DNA of 64,000 bases from assembly GCF_018998565.1 (NCBI RefSeq), contig NZ_JAHNZO010000004.1:248001-312000 (forward strand). Direction: 5' to 3'. The notes under the pieces were generated by a model. It made no database searches and was not told the origin of the DNA. It worked only from the letters and a program-made list of their open reading frames with translations. A program made the position numbers and the translations under genes. This stretch comes from Paenibacillus oleatilyticus (lineage in GTDB: Bacteria > Bacillota > Bacilli > Paenibacillales > NBRC-103111). Below, in pieces: positions 25,312 to 34,257 of the stretch (its first letter is position 1; every line of letters starts with the position of its first letter).

Positions 25312-26668
25312 GATCCAGATACCGGTTGACCGCCGTCCAAGCCAGCTGCCCGACGGGAACGTCCACGATGTCGATCCCGCCGGCCGCCATCTCGGCAGCG
25401 ACCGTTTGCCGGTCGACGGCGAACTTGTGCGCCACGCTTTTCACATAAGCCTGGCGCCTGCCCGCCGTCTCGGTCGAAGCCCAACGCTGCAGCACTTCAT
25501 CCCGCAGCCCGAGCAGCAAAATCCGATGCTGGCGCTTCAGCCGCATCAGCAGCGGACGCAACCCCTCCTCGAACATATAATTGTCCATATCGGAGAACAG
25601 GACGGTCAGGCTCCGCTTCTTTTGCACGCGCAGCAAATGCTGCAGGGCCGTGCTGTAGCTCGCCTCCACAAAATCGCTCTGCAGGTTGTAGACCGCCGCC
25701 GTCAGCGTCTGCAGATGGAGAAGTCCGCTGCCCGGCGGCACATACGTTTTCACCCGGCTCGAGAAGGCGAGCAGCCCCACCTTATCCCCTTGCTTGAGCG
25801 CTACGGCGGCCAGCGCCAGCGCCGCTTCGAGCGACACGTCCAGCTTGGTCCGGCCGTCCAGTTCAATCCCCATCATCCGTCCGCAGTCCAGCAGGATCGT
25901 GACGACCTTGCCCCGTTCGGGGCGGAACACGTTCGTCATCAGCGTGCGGGACCGCGCCGACGCTCTCCAGTTGACGAACCGCGGGTCGTCGTCGGGGACG
26001 TATTCGCGAATCGCGTGGAACTCCGATCCGGACCGCTCCTTCCGGTAAATCCGCCTTCCTTCCAGCGTCAGCTGATTTTGCATCGAAGATAAGATGCCGC
26101 GGACCGCCGACATATCGGGATAAATGCGGATCGTCTGCTCCAGCTCCACGCGCGCCTGCTTCTCCCACAACCCGATCCGCCCTCTCAGGCGGAGCCATAC
26201 CGAGCGAAAACGATATTCTCCCCGCTCGCGGCCCTGCGTCGTGTAGCGGATTTCCGCCGTTTTCCCTTCCCAGGCCATCGTCAACGGCTCTGCCGGGGAA
26301 CGGAACGTCTGCGGCAGGTCGTCGGCGACCGTCAGCTTCAACGACATCAGCTGCGGGGCTTCCGCGCGCACCGTCACCTCGAACGGGCTCCCGATATCGG
26401 CCTGTTCGGGCAGGCTGCGGCTGACGCGCAAGCTGCGCCGCCTTGGAAGCAGCGACAGATCGAGCGCGCTCAGACCGAGCAGTACGCCGCAAACCAGCCA
26501 CTGCACGGCGGCTCCGGCCCCGTTCCCGGCGGCAAAGCCCACGCCTACTAGAACCGCTCCGGCGCCTGTCAGCAGGGCCATGCGCGGCGTCGGCACGATC
26601 AGCCGCTTCTCAATCGCGTCAGCGAGGGACCGGAATCGTCGCCAGCGTTTCCTGGATGAAGTGGTCAC
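25289..26668 (-). CDS. DUF58 domain protein
   Basis: The 459-residue protein has two membrane helices near the N-terminus (about 30-72), a beta-rich middle and a VWA-like C-terminal domain. The DUF58 signature is visible in REYVPDDDPRFVNWRASARSR, with ILLDCGRMM and TVLFSDMDN as metal-site-like strands. DUF58 proteins work with MoxR ATPases, perhaps in assembling a membrane or metal-dependent complex. The GTG at 26668 has GGAGGG eight bases upstream; a TTG at 26689 has none. It overlaps the moxR gene by 50 bp. Confidence 0.85.
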   Translation of the reverse strand: MTTSSRKRWRRFRSLADAIEKRLIVPTPRMALLTGAGAVLVGVGFAAGNGAGAAVQWLVCGVLLGLSALDLSLLPRRRSLRVSRSLPEQADIGSPFEVTVRAEAPQLMSLKLTVADDLPQTFRSPAEPLTMAWEGKTAEIRYTTQGRERGEYRFRSVWLRLRGRIGLWEKQARVELEQTIRIYPDMSAVRGILSSMQNQLTLEGRRIYRKERSGSEFHAIREYVPDDDPRFVNWRASARSRTLMTNVFRPERGKVVTILLDCGRMMGIELDGRTKLDVSLEAALALAAVALKQGDKVGLLAFSSRVKTYVPPGSGLLHLQTLTAAVYNLQSDFVEASYSTALQHLLRVQKKRSLTVLFSDMDNYMFEEGLRPLLMRLKRQHRILLLGLRDEVLQRWASTETAGRRQAYVKSVAHKFAVDRQTVAAEMAAGGIDIVDVPVGQLAWTAVNRYLDLKSNDSI

Positions 26669-27548
26669 CGGTCTCTCCCTCCAATTCAACCTGCGGCGTC
26701 AGCAGCAGACGGTGCCGCAGCGCCGGAACGGCTACGGTCTTGATATCGTCCGGCGTGACAAAGCTGCGTCCGTCCAGCAGCGCCCAGGCGCGGGCCGCTG
26801 TCATGAGCGCAATCCCCGCCCGCGGGCTCGCGCCGAGCAAGAGCCGCTTGTCTTCGCGGGTTTTGCGGACGATCACGGCAATATATTCGATCAGACTATC
26901 CTGTACGACTACCTCTTGCAGCTCCGCACGAAGCTGCTTCAGACGATCCAGCGAGAACACGGCGTTCTCCTTCCTCTCCGCAGCGGCGAAGAAAGGAACG
27001 TGTTCTTTTAAAATCGCAAGCTCCGACTCCATATTCGGGTACGATACGGTCAGTTTGAATAAAAAGCGGTCCAACTGCGCTTCAGGCAGCGGGTACGTGC
27101 CTTCGTACTCCACCGGGTTCTGCGTCGCGATGACGAAGAACGGATCGGGCAGACGGTACGTTGTGCCCTGAATCGTCACCTGCCGTTCCTCCATCGCTTC
27201 CAGCAGAGCGGCTTGCGTTTTCGGAGGCGTACGGTTAATCTCATCGGCCAGCAGCAGGTTCGTAAAGACCGGGCCGCGCACCGTCTGGAATTCGTTGTCT
27301 TTCATATTGAAAATCACGCTGCCGGTAATATCGCTCGGCATCATATCGGGCGTGAACTGCACCCGGCTGAACGAACCGTCCGTCAATTCGGCAAGCGTGC
27401 GTACCATTTTCGTTTTTCCTAGCCCGGGAACTCCTTCCAGCAACACATGCCCCCCGGCCAAAAAAGCGGTCAGCAGCAGACGTATATTGTGCCGCTGTCC
27501 GATCACGCTCTTCTCCATCTGTTCCAGCAACTGCTGCAATCGGCTCAC
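26619..27548 (-). CDS. MoxR-type AAA+ ATPase
   Basis: The 309-residue chaperone-like ATPase has Walker A GVPGLGKT (39-46), Walker B LLLADEINR, a sensor region FVIATQNPVEYEGTYPLPEAQLDRF and an arginine-bearing LLLGASPRAGIAL in the lid. The family is thought to insert metal cofactors or mature protein complexes with VWA-domain partners such as the DUF58 protein downstream. It starts at GTG 27548 within a 4-bp overlap with the DUF4350 gene, so it is translationally coupled to it. Confidence 0.93.
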   Translation of the reverse strand: MSRLQQLLEQMEKSVIGQRHNIRLLLTAFLAGGHVLLEGVPGLGKTKMVRTLAELTDGSFSRVQFTPDMMPSDITGSVIFNMKDNEFQTVRGPVFTNLLLADEINRTPPKTQAALLEAMEERQVTIQGTTYRLPDPFFVIATQNPVEYEGTYPLPEAQLDRFLFKLTVSYPNMESELAILKEHVPFFAAAERKENAVFSLDRLKQLRAELQEVVVQDSLIEYIAVIVRKTREDKRLLLGASPRAGIALMTAARAWALLDGRSFVTPDDIKTVAVPALRHRLLLTPQVELEGETGDHFIQETLATIPVPR

Positions 27549-28681
27549 TCCCTCTCCAGTCTACGGATCACGCCATCGGCCATCCGGCTGTCTTTCTCGA
27601 ACTGCTTCGGCGAATAGCCCGCCGCTTCCTCGGCGGCCTGCCAACTTCGCATCAGCGCCGCGAGCTGCTCCAACTCCTCCTTGCTTAAATGCGGCTTGGC
27701 CGCCGCAAGCGCCTGCGTGACGGTCGCATCGAGGCGTACGCCCCACCGCTCGCGCATGAGGCCGCGGACATATCTCGCTTGATGCGCCAGCGCTTCCCGC
27801 GCCAGGCCGCGCCGCTCGTACCACCCTGCGGCGGCGAGCAGCGTCTCGTCCCCGCGCCGGACCGTCCATTCGCGCGGCGTGTAAGCCGGTCCGAAGCGCA
27901 CGCCCTTCATCCAGAGCCACAGCAGCGCTCCCAGGGTCAGCTGCAGCAGCACGGCGAGCAGCCAGCCGGGATATACCGCAAGCAGGCCCGGTTTTTCGTA
28001 AAGCCCGTGATGATACTCGTCGAACCACAGCGCCCCGGTCTCCGGGCTTGTCTGCAGATACGGCCGGATCAGCTCAAAATGCGAATGCTCCAAAATGCTA
28101 TCGTTCTGCATCCAGTCCGGGACGAGAAGCAGCGTAACGCTGCCCTGTCCGACCGCGGCGCGTCCGGCAATAATGCCGCGCGCATCCTTCAGCAGCGGCT
28201 TCATGCCCGGCGCTTCCTTCAGACGATAGGCGGAGGCGACCTTCCCGCTATGTCCTGCGCCCGACTGCTTCGTCAAGTCGGTGATCGCCGCTGGGCCCGA
28301 TTCGGCCTGTCCCGTCCTCGTGAGGGGGAACGCCTCCAAATCTGTCGGAGCGTCATCGAACAGCACAAGCTCGTTGCCCGCGCTTACCCATGTGCGGATC
28401 TCTTCCCATTCCTTGGCGGCCAGTGGCGCATAAGGCTGAATGACGATCAGCTTTTGGCGCCCCCCGCTTGGCAGCGAGCGCCAAGGCTGCTTCCACGCCT
28501 TGACGGGTACGCCCTGCTCCTTCAGCAGCGTGAACACGGCTTTGGTGCCGTCACGATCAGCGGACGTTGACAAATACGGGGGAAGATCCGGCAGATCGGG
28601 CTTTACCAGAACGTATCCGAACAGCAGAAAGGCGACGACGCTGACCGCCAAAGCGATCTGCAGCTTGTTCCGCTTAAGCAT
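27545..28681 (-). CDS. DUF4350 membrane protein
   Basis: The 378-residue protein has an N-terminal membrane anchor (about 9-27), a DUF4350-type extracellular domain (30-225) with STSADRDGTKAVFTLLKEQG and WVSAGNELVLFDDAP, and a second membrane helix (about 240-262). The helical tail is cytoplasmic. Family function is unknown; it regularly accompanies MoxR/DUF58/DUF4129 genes. It overlaps the DUF4129 gene by 8 bp and the moxR gene by 4 bp, a tightly packed operon. Confidence 0.8.
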   Translation of the reverse strand: MLKRNKLQIALAVSVVAFLLFGYVLVKPDLPDLPPYLSTSADRDGTKAVFTLLKEQGVPVKAWKQPWRSLPSGGRQKLIVIQPYAPLAAKEWEEIRTWVSAGNELVLFDDAPTDLEAFPLTRTGQAESGPAAITDLTKQSGAGHSGKVASAYRLKEAPGMKPLLKDARGIIAGRAAVGQGSVTLLLVPDWMQNDSILEHSHFELIRPYLQTSPETGALWFDEYHHGLYEKPGLLAVYPGWLLAVLLQLTLGALLWLWMKGVRFGPAYTPREWTVRRGDETLLAAAGWYERRGLAREALAHQARYVRGLMRERWGVRLDATVTQALAAAKPHLSKEELEQLAALMRSWQAAEEAAGYSPKQFEKDSRMADGVIRRLERE

Positions 28682-29306
28682 AGCCCGCCTCCTCCCGCCG
28701 GTACGGCGCCAACAGCTCGGTCATCCGTCCGTATTCGTGCGCTCCCGCCGTGCCGCCTCCGTAATAGACGAGCTCGAACAAAGAAGCGGCCTGCTTGAAC
28801 GACTCGACCGCGCTCGGCTGCCGCTCGTACAACTCCTCGGCATATTCGCGGTTCGTCTTCCACCGCTCCGCCCGCACCCATTCGCGTTCGTCCATCAGCA
28901 GAAGCATCGCCAGAAACGTCCGGCGCACCGCCTCCGGATAGTTGCCCTCCGCCGCGCATTCCTCCGCTTCCCGGAGCAATGCGGCGAAGGAGCGGTCCAG
29001 CTCTGCGGCGCTGCGGAACACGCTGCGCCGTCGGCTGCGGCGAAGAAGGATCAGACTGCGTACCAGCCAAACGATGGCCGCCACAAGGACGGCAAGCAGG
29101 ATGCCGAGCAGGACGTAGGCGAGCACCTTCGGGGTACCGGGCGGAGCGGACACGTCCGGGAACAAGTCCAGCACCTTCCGCCACATCCGCTCCAGCCACT
29201 CGAGGACGGGGTTCCGCCCGTCGCCCTGCAAATACGCCGTATACTCGTCGCGTTCCAGAATGCTTTCCAGCTGCTTTTTGTCCGCTTTCCAATCGTCGCT
29301 ATTCAT
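28674..29306 (-). CDS. DUF4129 membrane protein
   Basis: The 210-residue protein has one strong membrane helix (about 62-88) and a C-terminal helical DUF4129 domain with ALLREAEECAAEGNYPEAVR, RERWKTNREY-like ERWKTNREYAEEL, and FELVYYGGGTA. DUF4129 resembles a transglutaminase-associated domain and is usually encoded next to MoxR. Function is unknown. It overlaps both neighbours by 8 bp. Confidence 0.8.
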   Translation of the reverse strand: MNSDDWKADKKQLESILERDEYTAYLQGDGRNPVLEWLERMWRKVLDLFPDVSAPPGTPKVLAYVLLGILLAVLVAAIVWLVRSLILLRRSRRRSVFRSAAELDRSFAALLREAEECAAEGNYPEAVRRTFLAMLLLMDEREWVRAERWKTNREYAEELYERQPSAVESFKQAASLFELVYYGGGTAGAHEYGRMTELLAPYRREEAGYA

Positions 29307-30660
29307 CTTTCTTCTCCGGCTCCTTCGAACCGTTGGCGTCGGCAGACTCGCGTCCCGGCGACGGGTTCACGGGACTTCCGTCTTCCTGTCCGTCAGACGT
29401 ATTCATTCCCGGAGCGCGAACGGCTTCCCCGACAGATCCGGCCCGATCCTGCTGAGCTCCGCTCGTGTGCCCCGCTGCCGCCTCTCGTGCCGCTTCGTCC
29501 GTTTGCACGGTTCCCGCAGCAGCTTGGGCCGTCCTATCCGGTCGCTCTGCCCCTACAGCCTGCGCAAACCTATCTGTCTGCACAGGCTCTACAGCATGCC
29601 CTGCCCCGGCTTCCGCAGCATAGGCAGAGCCGCCGGGTTGCGTTGAACCGCCCGTATATCCCGCCTCTCCCGGCTGACCGCTGTATGTCCCGTACGACTG
29701 ACCGGCGGCAAGCATCTGCTCCAGATCGGCTCCCTCGTTGCGCACCCGCAAGTCGAAGTACGTCACCGCATAAGGGATCAAATAGATCGGCGTGATCAGC
29801 AGCGTCAGCACGATATAAATCAATTGGCCGAGCAGAGACAATTTGAATACCGCGATCAACAGCGCATAAGTCCCCATCATAAAGACGCCGTAAATGATCG
29901 ACAAGACGAAGTAAATACCGAATATACGCCAAAAGTTCCCTCTGGTCAGCCGCCAGCTCCGGCCTAACGACGAAGGGGCGCCCTCCAGCGCTATAACCGG
30001 CAAATAAAAGCCGAAACGGATGGCGAAAAAACCGATCCCTGCCATCATCAGCAGCGCGACAAACAAATACAAGAAAACCAGCAAAACAACCAGCACGATG
30101 CTGCTGCCGAACGGGTCGGAACCGATCTCGGTAATGCCGGTGCCGATTCCCACGGTTACTACGAGAACAATGATTACCCCGAACACAACAACGATAGAGA
30201 CCGCCATATACACGCCCATGAGAATCAATCCGAACAGCAGCGTATTGCCTATTATCGGCCAATAACGGGAAAATGAGCTTCTCAACAGCTCCTTGAAGCC
30301 CACGGAAGCTCCATCGGCCGCGGCACGGACCAGGTGAAGCTGCGACGAGACCGCTGCCGGAAACACTGCCAGCATGTATAATGGCATCAGCAAGAATGAA
30401 AACAATAGCAACCCTATACGCAGTTCGTCGCCTGATCCGCTGGCTTCGGCGAAGCGGTCAAGCGAATCGGCAATCGTTTCCCCGGATTCCGGAAGGAGCG
30501 AAACGCTGCTCACATCGAAGAGCACTAAGTTTTGCAAAAGATAAATCGGGCCGAAAAACAGCAGCATCAGCAGGAACGTCACCGTAAAATGCTTGCGGTA
30601 GATCTGAAAGCTCCTGTCCAAAATCGCACCGATCCCCATCGGCCTTTCAAATGAAATCAT
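29299..30660 (-). CDS. polytopic membrane protein with low-complexity tail
   Basis: The 453-residue protein heads the MoxR operon. Residues 1-340 hold six or seven membrane helices and resemble the membrane domain seen in some glycerophosphodiester phosphodiesterases (DUF975-like), without any catalytic domain. The last ~110 residues are Gly/Ala/Gln/Thr-rich and disordered (for example QSYGTYSGQPGEAGYTGG) and end in a charged DANGSKEPEKKDE tail. Function is unknown. The ATG at 30660 has GGAGGAG upstream; a longer frame from 30726 lacks a site. Confidence 0.7.
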   Translation of the reverse strand: MISFERPMGIGAILDRSFQIYRKHFTVTFLLMLLFFGPIYLLQNLVLFDVSSVSLLPESGETIADSLDRFAEASGSGDELRIGLLLFSFLLMPLYMLAVFPAAVSSQLHLVRAAADGASVGFKELLRSSFSRYWPIIGNTLLFGLILMGVYMAVSIVVVFGVIIVLVVTVGIGTGITEIGSDPFGSSIVLVVLLVFLYLFVALLMMAGIGFFAIRFGFYLPVIALEGAPSSLGRSWRLTRGNFWRIFGIYFVLSIIYGVFMMGTYALLIAVFKLSLLGQLIYIVLTLLITPIYLIPYAVTYFDLRVRNEGADLEQMLAAGQSYGTYSGQPGEAGYTGGSTQPGGSAYAAEAGAGHAVEPVQTDRFAQAVGAERPDRTAQAAAGTVQTDEAAREAAAGHTSGAQQDRAGSVGEAVRAPGMNTSDGQEDGSPVNPSPGRESADANGSKEPEKKDE

Positions 30661-30741
30661 TGGTTGCTCCTCCTGCCCCACATATTCGACATCATTATAC
30701 ACGAACTTCCAAGGGGATAGCACCAATAAATTACAGAATGC

Positions 30742-30772
30742 AAAAAAGCCGGCCGTCTGCTTCGACGGCCGG
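30742..30772 (-). terminator. terminator of the siderophore-binding protein gene
   Basis: CCGGCCGTC (30749-30757) pairs with GACGGCCGG (30764-30772), followed on the minus strand by TTTTTTG. Confidence 0.85.
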
Positions 30773-30793
30773 TCCGGGTGTTGCTATGGGTGC

Positions 30794-31795
30794 TTAAGGC
30801 TTCACGTCATACATTTTGTACAAGCCGTCCAGCATCAGGTTGGCAGCTTTCACGCCGCCCGCCGTATTCCAAATGACATCGTCCACTTTGAACACTTTAT
30901 TGTTCTTGACGACCTTCAAGTTTTTCCAGAGCGGATCGTTCATCCATTCCTCTTCCTGCTTGGTTCCTTTGCCGTCGCCGGTCTCATAAGTGAAATAAAT
31001 GACCCGGTCGGCGGCTTCAAGCTCCGTCAGCCGTTCTTTCGTAATGTCCTCGAACGCCTTCTCGTCGTTCTTGGCATCGGAGCGGGCAATGCCGATTTGC
31101 TTAAAGATCACGCCGGTAAACATATTGCCGTAGTAATAACGGGTTTTGCCGCCCATGAAGCGGACAACGGCCACTTTCTCGCTCAGCTTGCTGCCGGCTT
31201 TTTGTTTGAAGTCCTCGATCCGCTTGTCGAAGGCGGCGATGATCTTCTCGCCCTCGGCTTTTTTGTTCAAGGCTTCGGCGTACAGTTTGAAGTTATCCTT
31301 CCATTCGCCGCGCAGCGTTTCCGAATAAACGGTCGGCGCGATGGCTTTGAGCTGGTCGTAAATTTTTTCGTGGCGCATTTTGTTGCCGATGATGAGATCC
31401 GGCTTGAGCGATGCGATCAGCTCCAGATTCGGCTGCTGCTCGCCGCCGACCGCTTTAACGCCTTCCATGTCGGCTTTGATATGATCGAACCACGGATTGC
31501 CGGTGTACGACTGCACTGCGCCGATCGGCTTTACGCCGAGCGCGAGCAGCGCCTCCGTCCCTTCGTTGGTCAAAATGACGACCTTCTGCGGGTTGGCCGG
31601 AACCTCGGCTTCGCCCATGGCATGCTTGACTTTGCGCTTACCGTCCGCTTGGGCCGGTGCTGCAGCTTTTCCGGGTTTGGTATCCGGCTGCGCTGCCGGT
31701 TTCTGCCCGCAGGCCGTCAGCCAGACGGATAATAATAAGACGACGGCGAGCAGCGCCGCCGATTTCAGACGAAATGACCGATTAAGGGAAAACAT
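30794..31795 (-). CDS. iron-siderophore ABC transporter substrate-binding lipoprotein
   Basis: The 333-residue protein has a lipoprotein signal ending WLTAC (Cys29), an Ala/Pro/Lys linker and a class III periplasmic-binding-protein fold: VVILTNEGTEALLALGVKPIG, LELIASLKPDLIIGN, a long bridging helix and DDVIWNTAGGVKAANLML. It resembles Bacillus YfiY and other hydroxamate-siderophore receptors; the exact siderophore is not shown. It diverges from the permease genes, with three Fur-box-like sites between, so it should be induced on iron starvation. GGAGG lies six bases before the ATG. Confidence 0.9.
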   Translation of the reverse strand: MFSLNRSFRLKSAALLAVVLLLSVWLTACGQKPAAQPDTKPGKAAAPAQADGKRKVKHAMGEAEVPANPQKVVILTNEGTEALLALGVKPIGAVQSYTGNPWFDHIKADMEGVKAVGGEQQPNLELIASLKPDLIIGNKMRHEKIYDQLKAIAPTVYSETLRGEWKDNFKLYAEALNKKAEGEKIIAAFDKRIEDFKQKAGSKLSEKVAVVRFMGGKTRYYYGNMFTGVIFKQIGIARSDAKNDEKAFEDITKERLTELEAADRVIYFTYETGDGKGTKQEEEWMNDPLWKNLKVVKNNKVFKVDDVIWNTAGGVKAANLMLDGLYKMYDVKP

Positions 31796-31860
31796 GTGGG
31801 ACCTCCTGATCTCTGGTTGTTCTTGATGTCTTCATTATCTTTGCGAATGCCGTAAACAAT

Positions 31861-31875
31861 TGATAATCATTATCA
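31861..31875. promoter_or_regulatory. Fur box 1
   Basis: TGATAATCATTATCA is a perfect 7-1-7 inverted repeat, identical to the Bacillus Fur box core. It lies 66 bp before the binding-protein gene. Confidence 0.9.
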
Positions 31876-31924
31876 TTTACTTGGTTAATATTACTGAGCA
31901 TCGGCTTACTTGTCAACTATTTTA

Positions 31925-31939
31925 TGATAATGATTCTCA
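31925..31939. promoter_or_regulatory. Fur box 2
   Basis: TGATAATGATTCTCA fits the 7-1-7 Fur box with few mismatches, in the same divergent region. Confidence 0.75.
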
Positions 31940-31953
31940 GATTCATTGACAGT

Positions 31954-31968
31954 TGATAATGGTTCTCA
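31954..31968. promoter_or_regulatory. Fur box 3
   Basis: TGATAATGGTTCTCA is a third Fur-like site, 57 bp before the first permease gene. Confidence 0.7.
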
Positions 31969-32025
31969 TACAATGAAATAAAGGGTTTATACTATAGGTT
32001 AAGACAGGAAGCAGGCTATCTTTTT

Positions 32026-33036
32026 ATGCGCAATCCACTTCATCGTCGCTCTTCCAAAATTATCGGCCTGATCGCAGCTCTCGTGCTGCTCGCTCTGGCT
32101 ATGGCGGCCAGCGTCATGTTCGGCCTTAACTATTATTCTTGGGACCGCGTTATCGCGTCCTATACGCAGTTTGACGGCTCCAACGAGCACATTATTATCC
32201 AGACGGCGCGCGTGCCCCGGGCACTCATCGCCGCCGCGGTTGGCGCAGGCCTCGCCGTAGCCGGCGCGCTGATGCAAGCCATTACCCGCAATCCGCTCGC
32301 ATCGCCGAGTATTTTCGGCGTCAATGCCGGAGCGGCGTTTGCCATTGTTTTATCCGTTGCCCTGTTCGACGTCTCGGGCATGACCCGGTACACCTGGATC
32401 GCGTTTCTGGGGGCGGCCGTCAGCGCCGGGGGCGTTTACTTTCTCGGTTCGATCGGGCGCGACGGCCTGACCCCGATCAAGATTACGCTCGCCGGATCGG
32501 CCGTCACCGCCTTCTTCGCGTCGCTGACCCAAGGCATCCTGCTCGGCAGCGGCAAAGCGTTCGATCAAGTGCTGTTCTGGCTCGTCGGCTCGGTAGCCGG
32601 ACGGACGATGGAGATGCTTAACGCGGTTCTGCCTTATATGCTCGCAGCCTTAGTAGGAGCCCTGCTCCTCTCGCCGCAAATCAACGTGCTGGCGATGGGC
32701 GAGGACGTCGCCAAAGGGCTCGGCCAACGCACCCTGCTAGTCAAAGCCGCGGCGGCCGTCGTTATCGTACTGCTGGCCGGCGGCGCCGTATCCGTAGCGG
32801 GGCCGGTCGTATTCGTCGGCATCATCGTGCCGCATATCGTCCGCTATCTGGTAGGCATCGACCACCGCTGGCTGATTCCTTACTGCGCGGTGCTTGGCGC
32901 GCTGCTGCTGGTTAGCGCCGACATCGGGGCGCGGTTCATCGCCATGCCGAAGGAAGTTCCCGTCGGCGTCACGACCGCCCTGATCGGCGTCCCCTTCTTC
33001 GTGTATATTGCGCGCAGAGGAGGGCAGCTGTCATGA
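32026..33036 (+). CDS. iron-siderophore ABC transporter permease (FecCD family)
   Basis: The 336-residue protein has about ten membrane helices and the FecCD signature: ARVPRALIAAAVGAGLAVAGALMQ followed by ITRNPLASPSIFGVNAGAA, and GPVVFVGIIVPHIVR near the end, which contacts the ATPase. It forms a heterodimer with the next gene's product. The stop overlaps the next start by 4 bp (ATGA). The ribosome site is weak (GGAAGCAGG). It is likely iron-repressed by Fur. Confidence 0.92.
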   Translation: MRNPLHRRSSKIIGLIAALVLLALAMAASVMFGLNYYSWDRVIASYTQFDGSNEHIIIQTARVPRALIAAAVGAGLAVAGALMQAITRNPLASPSIFGVNAGAAFAIVLSVALFDVSGMTRYTWIAFLGAAVSAGGVYFLGSIGRDGLTPIKITLAGSAVTAFFASLTQGILLGSGKAFDQVLFWLVGSVAGRTMEMLNAVLPYMLAALVGALLLSPQINVLAMGEDVAKGLGQRTLLVKAAAAVVIVLLAGGAVSVAGPVVFVGIIVPHIVRYLVGIDHRWLIPYCAVLGALLLVSADIGARFIAMPKEVPVGVTTALIGVPFFVYIARRGGQLS

Positions 33037-34085
33037 GCCGTCAATCCAGCCGATACTTTGCCGTCCGCGGAAAAGCTTTCTCGTATCTTGTCAGTAAAAG
33101 AGCGCTAGCCGTCACGTTCCTGCTGCTCTTTATCACGATTGCCGTCATCATTCTCAGCACCGGCATCGGTAGCGTCTACATCCCGCCCGGCGAAGTCGTG
33201 CGTTCGGTCTTCGGCTTCGGAGACGATTCGAGCGAAATGATCGTCCGCTCGCTTCGGTTGCCGCGGATATTGATGGCCGTGCTCGTCGGAGCGTCGCTCG
33301 CGGTAGCCGGTGCCATTCTGCAAGGCGTCGTGCGCAACTCGCTGGCTTCGCCCGACACGGTTGGCATGACCGGCGGCGGAACGCTAGGGGCCGTCTCGTT
33401 CTTTTTCTTTTTCTCGGATAAAATTACGATTCATCTGCTGCCGGTATTCGCCATCGCCGGCGCCTTCATCGCTACGTTCGTCGTCTATGCCCTTTCATGG
33501 AAAGGAGACGGCGTTACCCCGCTCCGGCTCGTGCTGATCGGCATCGGCTTCGCGGCGGCGATGAGCTCGATTTCGTATATGATGCTAATCTCCGGTCCCG
33601 TCGTTCTTGCGAACCAATCGCTTACCTTCATGACCGGAAGCATTTACGGCGTATCTTGGGAGAAATCCGTTACGCCGCTGCTGCCTTGGTTTATTGTGCT
33701 GCTTCCGCTGATTATCGTCTATTCGCGGCATGTCAATATCCAGGAGCTCGGCGAAGAGGTCGCCCGCAGCGTAGGCAGCGCCGTCCAGCGCCAGCGGTTC
33801 CTGCTGCTGCTGCTCAGCGTCGCCTTGGGCGGAGCCGCCGTAGCGTTCGGCGGAGCGATCGGCTTCATCGGCTTGATGGCGCCGCATATGGCCCGCAAGC
33901 TCGTAGGCCCGGCCTTCGGCGCGCTGGTGCCGGTATCCGCACTCATCGGAGCGCTCGTGCTGCTGCTGTCCGACCTCGCCGGCCGGACGCTATTTGCGCC
34001 GCTCGATATTCCTGCCGGCGTATTTACCGCCTGCATCGGCGCGCCGTTCTTTGTCTATTTGCTGTACCGCAGCCGCAACCGTTAA
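33033..34085 (+). CDS. iron-siderophore ABC transporter permease (FecCD family)
   Basis: The 350-residue second permease subunit has an N-terminal extension with a basic stretch, then the same plan: RLPRILMAVLVGASLAVAGA, VRNSLASPDTVGMTGGG, and AIGFIGLMAPHMARKLVG as the ATPase-coupling region. It is similar to Bacillus YfhA. It is translationally coupled to the first permease gene, with AGAGGAGGG before its ATG. A 172-bp gap with a long hairpin separates it from the ATPase gene. Confidence 0.92.
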   Translation: MSRQSSRYFAVRGKAFSYLVSKRALAVTFLLLFITIAVIILSTGIGSVYIPPGEVVRSVFGFGDDSSEMIVRSLRLPRILMAVLVGASLAVAGAILQGVVRNSLASPDTVGMTGGGTLGAVSFFFFFSDKITIHLLPVFAIAGAFIATFVVYALSWKGDGVTPLRLVLIGIGFAAAMSSISYMMLISGPVVLANQSLTFMTGSIYGVSWEKSVTPLLPWFIVLLPLIIVYSRHVNIQELGEEVARSVGSAVQRQRFLLLLLSVALGGAAVAFGGAIGFIGLMAPHMARKLVGPAFGALVPVSALIGALVLLLSDLAGRTLFAPLDIPAGVFTACIGAPFFVYLLYRSRNR

Positions 34086-34146
34086 TTTCGTTAGTAACCT
34101 GTCGATATCGATGCGAAGCCTTGTCACGGACACCATGTAAAACAGA

Positions 34147-34236
34147 GAAGCCCGGCCTATGCCAAGCGGAACGGCCTAATCGACCAAACTGTCGACACCG
34201 TTCCGTCTGCGCCATGTCTGATTATCGGCGGGCTTC
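34147..34236. repeat. nested hairpin in iron-transport operon gap
   Basis: GAAGCCCG (34147-34154) pairs with CGGGCTTC (34229-34236). Inside it GGAACGG (34168-34174) pairs with CCGTTCC (34198-34204), and TCGAC with GTCGA at the tip. It lies between the permease and ATPase genes. It does not carry the CCTTTG/CAAGAG core of the other nested elements. Confidence 0.6.
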
Positions 34237-34257
34237 GAGACCGAAGGAGAAGATTTT

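Noticed and set aside
34147-34236. Fifth copy of the nested-palindrome family
   Set aside because: It has nested stems but no CCTTTG or CAAGAG core and the wrong spacer lengths on both sides.
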